Source: an uncultured Flavobacteriales bacterium
GTDB taxonomy: Bacteria; Bacteroidota; Bacteroidia; Flavobacteriales_D; Parvicellaceae
Direction: 5' to 3'
Length of the DNA stretch: 52,166 nt
Assembly: GCA_938075455.1 (NCBI GenBank)
Contig: CALJHN010000023.1
Span: 1 to 52,166 of the forward strand
Of this stretch, positions 45,245-52,166 are shown one piece after another; the stretch's first letter is position 1, and the number at the start of each line of letters is the position of its first letter. The position numbers were made by a program, and so were the translations under genes. The notes below the pieces were generated by a model. It did no database searches. It had not been told where the DNA came from and saw only the letters and a list, made by a program, of their open reading frames with translations.

Positions 45245-46642
45245 ATGGAAAAATACGATGTTGTTGTTATAGGTTCAGGTCCTGGGGGATATGTCTCTGC
45301 AATAAGGTGTGCTCAACTAGGACTAAAAACTGCTATAGTTGAAAAATACAACACACTTGGGGGAACTTGTTTAAATGTTGGATGTATCCCTTCAAAAGCT
45401 CTTTTAGATTCTAGTGAGCATTTTAAAACTGCACTTCATGATTTTGACAAGCATGGAATTGACATTAATACTCCTAAAGTAAATCTTCCAAAGATGATGA
45501 CAAGAAAAGAGGAAGTAATAAGTCAAACTTGTGATGGGGTTCAATATTTAATGGATAAAAATAAAATTAAAGTTTACCATGGAATGGGTTCTTTTGTGGA
45601 TAAAAATACCGTTTCTATAAATGGAGAAAAAAACGAAAAAATATTTGGAGAAAATATAATAATTGCAACTGGTTCAAAACCAAACTTTTTTCCGGGAATG
45701 GAGCCTGATAAAAAAAGAATTATAACCTCTACAGAAGCTCTTTCTTTAAAAGAAGTTCCCAAACATCTTATTGTAATTGGAGGAGGGGTTATAGGACTTG
45801 AACTTGGTTCTGTTTATGGAAGATTGGGTTCTCAAGTAACAGTTGTAGAATTCCAAGATGGGTTACTACCAACTATGGACAAAACACTTGGAAAAGAACT
45901 TATGAAAATTCTAAAAAAAGAAGGATTTAAGTTTTTATTTAACCACGCTGTTCAAAAAGTGAATTCTACCAAAGACGGAGTACAGCTAGATGTGAAAAAC
46001 AAAAAGGGAGAGGTTATTTCTGTTGAAGGAGATTATTGTCTTGTTGCTGTCGGAAGAAAAGCATATACCGAAAAATTAGGATTGGACAACATTGGTGTAA
46101 AAACTGATAAGGCTGGAAGGGTAATTACCAACGAGCATTTACAAACCTCTCTAAAAAATGTTTACGCAATTGGAGATGTTGTAAAAGGTGCTATGTTGGC
46201 TCACAAAGCTGAGGAAGAAGGTGTATTTGTGGCTGAATTTATTGCAAATCAAAAGCCACATATTGATTATAATTTAGTACCTGGAGTAGTTTACACTTGG
46301 CCAGAAGTAGCAGCAGTTGGAAAAACAGAACAAGAGTTAAAAGAGTCTAACGTGAACTTTAAAGTTGGTCAGTTTCCAATTAGAGCACTTGGGAGAGCCA
46401 GAGCTTCTATGGACATTCAAGGTTTAATAAAAATAATTTCTGACGCCTCAACAGATGAGGTTCTAGGTGTTCACATGATAGCTCCTAGAGCTGCAGACTT
46501 AATTATGGAAGCAGTAGTGGCAATGGAATACCGAGCAAGTGCTGAAGACATAGCTCGAATTTGTCATCCACATCCAACTTATAGCGAGGCTGTAAAAGAA
46601 GCTGCACTATCAGCAACGGAAAGTAGACCATTACATATCTAA
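45245..46642 (+). CDS. lpd: Dihydrolipoyl dehydrogenase (E3)
   Basis: FAD enzyme reoxidising dihydrolipoyl groups for pyruvate, 2-oxoglutarate and branched-chain dehydrogenases and for glycine cleavage. 465 aa with GSGPGG at residues 10-15 (FAD), the redox disulfide Cys42/Cys47 in GGTCLNVGCIPSK, a second NAD fold (GGGVIGLELGS), and the C-terminal His443/Glu448 pair in HPHPTYSE. The full length is normal. A gcvP lies in the window but far away. The gene is followed one base later by hemH. Confidence 0.97.
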   Translation: MEKYDVVVIGSGPGGYVSAIRCAQLGLKTAIVEKYNTLGGTCLNVGCIPSKALLDSSEHFKTALHDFDKHGIDINTPKVNLPKMMTRKEEVISQTCDGVQYLMDKNKIKVYHGMGSFVDKNTVSINGEKNEKIFGENIIIATGSKPNFFPGMEPDKKRIITSTEALSLKEVPKHLIVIGGGVIGLELGSVYGRLGSQVTVVEFQDGLLPTMDKTLGKELMKILKKEGFKFLFNHAVQKVNSTKDGVQLDVKNKKGEVISVEGDYCLVAVGRKAYTEKLGLDNIGVKTDKAGRVITNEHLQTSLKNVYAIGDVVKGAMLAHKAEEEGVFVAEFIANQKPHIDYNLVPGVVYTWPEVAAVGKTEQELKESNVNFKVGQFPIRALGRARASMDIQGLIKIISDASTDEVLGVHMIAPRAADLIMEAVVAMEYRASAEDIARICHPHPTYSEAVKEAALSATESRPLHI

Positions 46643-46643
46643 T

Positions 46644-47672
46644 ATGACAAAAAATAAAATTGGAGTCTTAATTCTTAACTTAGGAACTCCTAACAGTCCT
46701 TCAGTTAAAGATGTAAGAGTTTATCTTAGAGAATTTCTAAACGATCCGAGAGTAATTGATATTGGAAGAATTGCTCAATTGCTATTAGTTAACTTAATTA
46801 TAGTTCCATTTAGAGCTCCAAAATCTGCCAAAGAATACAAAAAATTATTTAAAATTGGGGGTGGTAAATCACCGTTATTGACCTATGGGAAAAGTCTCAC
46901 TAGCAAGTTAAAAAAACTTGCTTTAAAAGATTTTGATGTTGAACTTGCAATGAGATATGGTTCTCCTAGCATGGAAAATGTATTGGGAAAAATGAGAACC
47001 GAAAATTATGACAAAATTTATATTTTCCCATTATACCCTCAATATGCATCTGCATCATCGGGATCTACCATAGAAAAAGCATTTAAAATCATTAATAAAT
47101 GGTGGGTAATACCTGAAATTACTGTTATAGGTCAATTTTACGATAATCCCAACTATATTAGATGTATTGTTAATCGATCAAAAGAATTCGACATTCCTAA
47201 ATATGACCACATAATGTTCTCCTATCACGGTATTCCTGAGAGACATGTTGATAAAGTATATTTAGATGGAAAACCTTGTGCAGATCATTCATGTGAAGAT
47301 GAAATAAACTCTTTAAATGCAAATTGCTACAAAGCTACCTGCTATGCAACAACTAGATTACTTGTAAAAGCACTTAAATTAAAAGAAGGTTCTTATTCTA
47401 CATGTTTTCAGTCTAGATTAGGAAGAGACCCATGGCTACAGCCATATACAGACCATACTATTGAAAAACTTGGAAAAGAAGGTAAAAAAAGAGTTTTGGT
47501 CTTTTCTCCTGCATTTGTGGCAGACTGCTTGGAAACTACTATAGAAATTGGTGAAGAATATCTAGAGCTTTTTCAAGAACATGGGGGAAAGGAAATTCAA
47601 CTTGTTCCTTCTCTTAATGATAACGATGATTGGGCAGAAGGTCTTCATAAAATTATTAAGGATAAATTATAG
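46644..47672 (+). CDS. hemH: Ferrochelatase
   Basis: Inserts ferrous iron into protoporphyrin IX as the last step of heme synthesis. The 342-aa protein has LNLGTPNSP near the N-terminus, IFPLYPQYASASSGS, and SYHGIPERH with the metal-site His195. FQSRLGRDPWLQPYTD is also conserved. Cys212, Cys217, Cys228 and Cys233 form a Cys-rich insert just after the active-site motif; such internal cysteines bind a [2Fe-2S] cluster in some bacterial ferrochelatases, which is possible here. It starts one base after lpd, so co-transcription is likely. Confidence 0.96.
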   Translation: MTKNKIGVLILNLGTPNSPSVKDVRVYLREFLNDPRVIDIGRIAQLLLVNLIIVPFRAPKSAKEYKKLFKIGGGKSPLLTYGKSLTSKLKKLALKDFDVELAMRYGSPSMENVLGKMRTENYDKIYIFPLYPQYASASSGSTIEKAFKIINKWWVIPEITVIGQFYDNPNYIRCIVNRSKEFDIPKYDHIMFSYHGIPERHVDKVYLDGKPCADHSCEDEINSLNANCYKATCYATTRLLVKALKLKEGSYSTCFQSRLGRDPWLQPYTDHTIEKLGKEGKKRVLVFSPAFVADCLETTIEIGEEYLELFQEHGGKEIQLVPSLNDNDDWAEGLHKIIKDKL

Positions 47673-47701
47673 TGAATTTATCTTTTATTAAAATTTAACT
47701 T

Positions 47702-48805
47702 TTGGAGGTTTTTTTCAATAATACACTTTATAATGGAACCAAAGCGTCCTGGAGCTCAACTATTAAAAACCCAAAATTATTTGATGAATTAGATGATTTC
47801 ATTAGCAATAATGAAAATGAGTATATAATCTGCTTTTACTCTTACGATTTAAAAAACCATATCGAAAACTTGTCTTCTAACAACAAGGATGGTATTAAAT
47901 TTCCAGATATCCATTGTTTTGTTCCAGACGAGATCCACAACAATTATTCAATCAAAAAAGAAAAAAAAATTAATCAAGAAATAGAATTCCAACCGGATAT
48001 TTCTAAAGAAGAATACTTAAATAATATTTTAAAAATTAAAGAGCATATACAGAAAGGTGATTTTTACGAAGCCAACTATTGTTATCAATGGATTTCAAAA
48101 GTTGACCATTTAAATTCCAAATTAATTTTTGAAAATTTAATGGATTTGACCAATCCTCCTTATGGGTTTTATGCAGATTTAGAGAAACATCATATTATTT
48201 CTGCTAGTCCAGAACTATTCATTAAGAAAAGAGGAAATAAACTATTTTCAAGCCCTATTAAGGGGACTCAAAAAAGAGATTTAGACCCAATAAAAGACCA
48301 GCTTTTAAAAGAACAATTAAAAGACAGCTTAAAAGATCAGGCAGAAAATAATATGATTGTTGATCTAGTAAGAAATGATTTAAGTAAAATAGCTCTTAAA
48401 AGCACTGTTAAAATGGAAGAGCTAAGAGAGATTTATACTTTTAAAAATATCCATCAAATGATATCTACTATTTCCTGCAATATTTCTGATAATGAAAAGA
48501 TTTCAAGTATTTTAAAAGCTACTTTTCCAATGGGGTCTATGACCGGAGCACCAAAAATTAAAGTAATGCAAATAATGGAGGATTATGAAATTTCAAAAAG
48601 AGGATTGTATTCTGGTTCTTTTGGAATTATTTACCCCAACGGAGATTTTGACTTTAACGTAATAATTCGAACACTAATTTACAACAAAGAAAATCATTTA
48701 TTATCTTTTCATGTAGGAGGTGCAATTACTATTGATAGCAACCCAAAGTTAGAATACGAAGAAACCTTAATAAAAGCAGAGGCACTATTTAAAGCATGTC
48801 AATAA
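47702..48805 (+). CDS. pabB: Aminodeoxychorismate synthase component I
   Basis: 367 aa chorismate-binding enzyme converting chorismate to 4-amino-4-deoxychorismate for folate. PIKGT at residues 185-189 carries Lys187; the Lys in this motif marks PabB, whereas TrpE usually has Ala. GSMTGAPK at 278-285 and DLVRNDLSK at 221-229 are conserved. The N-terminal domain is short compared with E. coli PabB, a normal state in Bacteroidetes. Start TTG at 47702, right after an in-frame TAA. Overlaps the tilS start by 10 bp. The glutaminase partner PabA is not in the window. Confidence 0.93.
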   Translation: MEVFFNNTLYNGTKASWSSTIKNPKLFDELDDFISNNENEYIICFYSYDLKNHIENLSSNNKDGIKFPDIHCFVPDEIHNNYSIKKEKKINQEIEFQPDISKEEYLNNILKIKEHIQKGDFYEANYCYQWISKVDHLNSKLIFENLMDLTNPPYGFYADLEKHHIISASPELFIKKRGNKLFSSPIKGTQKRDLDPIKDQLLKEQLKDSLKDQAENNMIVDLVRNDLSKIALKSTVKMEELREIYTFKNIHQMISTISCNISDNEKISSILKATFPMGSMTGAPKIKVMQIMEDYEISKRGLYSGSFGIIYPNGDFDFNVIIRTLIYNKENHLLSFHVGGAITIDSNPKLEYEETLIKAEALFKACQ

Positions 48806-50106
48806 CTAATAATATTAATAAAGAGTTTTTAGCTTTTTTCAAGCAACATCAAATAAAAACAGATAGCAAGTTTTTAATTGGTGTTTCTGGGGGGAGTGAT
48901 TCAATGGCACTGTTAGATATTGGTTTAAAAGCTGGCTTAAATATTTCAGTAGCTCATGTAAATTACCAATTGAGAAATGAAGAAAGTGAAAGAGAAAGTT
49001 TCATTGTCAAACAATATTGTTTGGAAAATAAATTGAATTTCTACTACAAAGAAGCTAAAATTAATCTACTTAAAAATCTTCAAAACGAAGCTAGAGAAGT
49101 TAGATACCAATTTTTCAATGATTTGGCAAAAGAAAATAAAATGGATTATATACTTACTGCTCACCACCAAAATGACAATCATGAAACTTTTCTTTTCAAC
49201 GCTTTAAAAGGCAACAGCATAGGTAGCTTAAAAGGAATTCCAGAGAGAAACGGGATAATTTTAAGACCATTATTACAATTTACTAAGACTCAACTTTTAA
49301 TATATGTTCAAGAAAATAAAATTAATTATGGAACGGACAGTAGTAATTTAACTTCTAAGTACGAGAGAAACTATATTAGAAATGAAGTATTTCAAAAAAT
49401 AAAAAACAAATTTCCAAAATTTGAACAAGGATTGACCAATTCTATAAATTTCCTAAAAGAAGATTATTCATTACTAAATCAATTAGTAGAAGAAATTATT
49501 CAACCACTTTTATCAGAAAAAAAAGACCATACTCTGATTAATTTCAACAACCATATTCCAAGACAAGCATGGTACCATTTCTTTAAAAAATTTGGATTCA
49601 ATTATTCGCAAATTAACAATTGGTTGGAAAGTAATTCTCAAAGTGGAAAGTTTATAGAAAGTTCTACACATCGCATTTCTAAAGACAGAAAAAAATGGAT
49701 TCTTTCAAAAAAGACAATTAATAAAAGAAATAACAACATATTTTATATAAAAAAAAACGAAAAAATAGAAAGCCCTATTAAACTAACTGGCCATAAATCT
49801 GATAATCTTTCACTAGAAATGTCCAATAATAATGTAGAGTTTTTTAATTTTTCTAAGCTAGATTTCCCTTTAAAATTGCGTAAATGGAGGAGGGGAGACA
49901 AAATTCAACCACTTGGTATGAAAGGAAGCAAAAAGATAAGCGATGTTTTAATAGACTTTAAAATCTCCAATTTAGAAAAAGAAAATATTTATGTGTTAGA
50001 ATCCAATGATGATATTGTATGGATTGTAGGGTTTTTAATAAGTGATAAATATAAGATAGATAAGAACTCTAGTATTTGTTACAAGTTTTCCTATGAACCA
50101 AGTTAA
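48796..50106 (+). CDS. tilS: tRNA(Ile)-lysidine synthase
   Basis: Modifies C34 of the CAU-anticodon isoleucine tRNA to lysidine, allowing AUA decoding. 436 aa. PP-loop SGGSDS at residues 31-36 activates ATP. The C-terminal domain includes LRKWRRGDKIQPLGMKGSKK and VLIDFKI near residues 356-385, typical of the longer TilS form. No signal peptide. It overlaps pabB by 10 bp. An AT-rich genome uses many AUA codons, so the enzyme is essential in this setting (inference). Confidence 0.96.
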   Translation: MSITNNINKEFLAFFKQHQIKTDSKFLIGVSGGSDSMALLDIGLKAGLNISVAHVNYQLRNEESERESFIVKQYCLENKLNFYYKEAKINLLKNLQNEAREVRYQFFNDLAKENKMDYILTAHHQNDNHETFLFNALKGNSIGSLKGIPERNGIILRPLLQFTKTQLLIYVQENKINYGTDSSNLTSKYERNYIRNEVFQKIKNKFPKFEQGLTNSINFLKEDYSLLNQLVEEIIQPLLSEKKDHTLINFNNHIPRQAWYHFFKKFGFNYSQINNWLESNSQSGKFIESSTHRISKDRKKWILSKKTINKRNNNIFYIKKNEKIESPIKLTGHKSDNLSLEMSNNNVEFFNFSKLDFPLKLRKWRRGDKIQPLGMKGSKKISDVLIDFKISNLEKENIYVLESNDDIVWIVGFLISDKYKIDKNSSICYKFSYEPS

Positions 50107-50207
50107 ATTTCACAGTCGTGAATACAACTTTTTACCATTGCTAACGTAAGAGAAAAAATAATTAATCTATTTCTTAATTTGATAGAATATCGTTGTAAAT
50201 TTACAAA

Positions 50208-52166
50208 ATGTTATTGTTGAGTTTAAAAAACATAAAATTTTTATTTTTAAGTTTTATTGCCCTAATCCTTAGTGGTAAATTATTTTCTCAAGGAATTGAG
50301 TTCCCTGAAGATAAAGTAAAATATTCAATAAATGTTGTTCAAAAAGAATGTGTAGTTTCTATTATTGCAGATATTGACATTGAAGAAGGGTGGCATATAA
50401 ATGGAGCAAATCTTCCTTTAGAAAGTTTTTCAATCCCTACAGATTTACTTTTGGATACATCCTCTATGTTTATTATTAAGGACTCTATTTATGAACCGGA
50501 GGTTAAACGTATTTATGATAATATAGCAAAAGAAGATCTATATCTTCATGAAGGGAAAATTAAAATTTCAAGAAAAGTAGTTGTTAATTCAGAAAAAGAT
50601 TTTGTTATCAAAGGAGTTTTTACATTTCAAACATGCGACGATAGTCATTGCTTACCTCCATACGATGGGCCATTTGAAATTAAAGTTAAAGGATGTGACA
50701 TTCAAAGTCAAAGTGATAAAAATTTCAATTCTACTGAAACTTTAAAGGAGAAAAAAAAAACTAAAACGAATGAGATAGTTAAAAAAAAATTAGCAGAAGA
50801 CAATGACATAAAAATTGAAGAAAGCAAAACTAATTCTAAATCTATATTTCTTATTTTTATAATTTCTTTTCTTAGTGGTTTTGCAGCGCTTATTACACCC
50901 TGCGTATTCCCTATGATTCCTCTGACAGTAAGCTTTTTTACTAAACAGTCTAAAGATAAAGTTTCTGGAATTAGAAATGCAATACTTTATGCGTTATGTA
51001 TCATAATTATTTATGTTTTATTAGGAACCATTATAACAGGTTTATTTGGTGCAAGTTTTCTAAATTCACTTTCAACAAATATTTACTTTAATTTATTTTT
51101 CTTTATTCTCCTTGTATTGTTTGCTGTATCATTTTTAGGAGCTTTTGAAATAAATCTTCCAAATTCATGGATAAACAAAGCAGATTCTGCTTCTAGAAAA
51201 GGCGGATTTATTGGTATATTCTTTATGGCATTTACTCTTGCACTTGTCTCATTTTCTTGCACCGGACCTATTGTTGGAACTCTTCTTGTAGAATCGGCAA
51301 CTATTGGTGGAATAGGCCCTTTTGTAGGCATGTTTGGTTTTTCTCTTGCACTTGCGCTTCCTTTTGGTTTATTTGCTGCATTTCCAGGGTGGTTAAATTC
51401 CTTGCCAAAGTCAGGTGGCTGGTTAAATACTGTCAAAGTGTTTTTAGGATTTTTAGAGTTAGCATTAGCATTTAAATTTCTTTCCAATGCAGATCTTGTA
51501 ATGCAAGGTCATTTTCTAGAAAGAGAGTTATTTATAGCAATATGGATTGGAATATTTTTTGTCCTTGCTTTGTATTTATTTGGTTTTTTCAAACTTCCAA
51601 ACGATGGGGATATTCAATTTCTTTCTGTCTCTAGAACATTATTAGCAACAGCTGTTTTAATTTTTGTCATGTATTTAATTCCAGGATTATGGGGAGCTCC
51701 CTTAAAGTTAATTAGTGGATTTCCTCCACCAATGAGCTACAGTGAATCACCTCTTGGAATTGGAATTTATTCAAACACTGACAAGATAAATAATACTATA
51801 GACAATACACATTCTGGACCTCAAGGACTACCAGTTTTTCATGACTTAGAGGAAGGATTAGCATATGCTAAAAGTGTTAATAAACCATCATTTTTAGATT
51901 TTACAGGCCATGCTTGTATTAACTGTAGAAAAATGGAAGAAAAAGTTTGGGGAGAAGAAGGGGTATTTAATATTTTGAGAGATAGTGTTGTAATAATTTC
52001 TCTTTATGTTGATGACAAAAGACCCCTTCCAGATGACCAACATTTTGAAGAGGAAATTGCACCAGGAAAAATAATTAATATAACCACAATTGGTGATAAA
52101 TGGAGTGCTTATCAAGCAAAAAAGTACAAGTCCCTTTCTCAGCCTTACTACAGAATGTTAGATAAA
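50208..52166 (+). CDS. dsbD: Thiol:disulfide interchange protein DsbD (partial)
   Basis: Transfers electrons from cytoplasmic thioredoxin across the membrane to periplasmic proteins. 653 codons from ATG at 50208 run in frame to the right edge, so only the C-terminal end is missing. Signal peptide at about residues 1-26; a periplasmic DsbD-alpha-like domain with TCDDSHCLPP; a helix-rich membrane domain with ITPCVFPMIPLTVSFF and SFSCTGPIVG, each holding a redox Cys; and a C-terminal thioredoxin-like domain with GHACINCRKMEE (CINC active site). The usual length of 660-690 aa implies that few residues are lost. Confidence 0.93.
   Translation, partial: MLLLSLKNIKFLFLSFIALILSGKLFSQGIEFPEDKVKYSINVVQKECVVSIIADIDIEEGWHINGANLPLESFSIPTDLLLDTSSMFIIKDSIYEPEVKRIYDNIAKEDLYLHEGKIKISRKVVVNSEKDFVIKGVFTFQTCDDSHCLPPYDGPFEIKVKGCDIQSQSDKNFNSTETLKEKKKTKTNEIVKKKLAEDNDIKIEESKTNSKSIFLIFIISFLSGFAALITPCVFPMIPLTVSFFTKQSKDKVSGIRNAILYALCIIIIYVLLGTIITGLFGASFLNSLSTNIYFNLFFFILLVLFAVSFLGAFEINLPNSWINKADSASRKGGFIGIFFMAFTLALVSFSCTGPIVGTLLVESATIGGIGPFVGMFGFSLALALPFGLFAAFPGWLNSLPKSGGWLNTVKVFLGFLELALAFKFLSNADLVMQGHFLERELFIAIWIGIFFVLALYLFGFFKLPNDGDIQFLSVSRTLLATAVLIFVMYLIPGLWGAPLKLISGFPPPMSYSESPLGIGIYSNTDKINNTIDNTHSGPQGLPVFHDLEEGLAYAKSVNKPSFLDFTGHACINCRKMEEKVWGEEGVFNILRDSVVIISLYVDDKRPLPDDQHFEEEIAPGKIINITTIGDKWSAYQAKKYKSLSQPYYRMLDK

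Noticed and set aside
50109..50122. Hairpin TTCAC-AGTC-GTGAA after tilS
   Set aside because: The 5-bp stem is weak and has no immediate long T run, so I do not call it a terminator.
51083..51487. Minus-strand open frame of 134 codons inside dsbD
   Set aside because: Antisense to the conserved DsbD membrane domain.
1..52166. CRISPR, prophage, insertion sequence, or defence system
   Set aside because: No repeat-spacer pattern, transposase, integrase, nuclease cluster or phage structural gene could be seen; nearly all genes fit core or envelope functions.

Overview
The window looks like chromosomal DNA of a low-GC marine-type member of the Bacteroidetes, probably order Flavobacteriales (inference). 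The evidence is AT-rich coding sequence, at least three secreted proteins ending in type IX secretion (T9SS) type A sorting domains, a PorV2/PorU2-like T9SS pair, an ExbB-X-ExbD cluster, DUF4254 and DUF4105 genes, a purH-mreBCD-mrdA-rodA operon, and TAnnTTTG promoter boxes typical of this phylum. Gene packing is tight. No gap exceeds about 240 bp, many neighbours overlap as ATGA, TAATG or TTGA, and about eleven genes seem to start at GTG, TTG or a rarer codon. I found no rRNA, tRNA, CRISPR array, insertion sequence or prophage.

Layout. 1-1794 (-): energy-transducing membrane genes exbB, an unnamed membrane protein, and exbD (cut by the window edge). 1901-4026 (-): type I asparaginase, a UbiA-like membrane protein and a doubtful small ORF. 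4100-6967 (+): gcvP, glycine decarboxylase. 7011-12845 (+): three T9SS cargo proteins; the first two are tandem paralogues and the third carries a protease-associated (PA) domain. 12899-14382 (-): MlaF/MlaE-type lipid transporter. 14461-15040 (+): a small lipoprotein and a nucleotidyltransferase. 15063-22347 (-): purH followed by the cell-elongation genes mreB, mreC, mreD, mrdA and rodA. 22501-23826 (-): hemG-type protoporphyrinogen oxidase. 23966-26194 (+): PpiD/SurA-like periplasmic foldase. 26191-29052 (-): hemL then comM.

29115-34759 (+) is a compact run: kynureninase, a 52-aa membrane microprotein, kynurenine 3-monooxygenase, an outer-membrane-like protein, an acyl-CoA thioesterase, DUF4254, and a family 9 glycosyltransferase that lacks an ordinary start codon. 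34760-35724 (-) holds pssA and purS. 35817-42067 (+) holds the PorV2/PorU2-like pair. 42056-43183 (-) is an acyltransferase. 43247 to the right edge (+) holds tatD, a DUF4105 protein, lpd, hemH, pabB, tilS and dsbD (truncated by the edge).

Most genes are housekeeping: heme (hemL, hemG, hemH), purine (purH, purS), folate (pabB), glycine cleavage (gcvP, lpd), NAD from tryptophan (kynU, kmo), phospholipid (pssA) and wall elongation. The parts most worth a second look are the second T9SS sortase/shuttle pair, the T9SS cargo cluster, the glycosyltransferase start site, the small ORFs and the unnamed ExbB/ExbD partner. I do not see a clearly new defence or mobile system.
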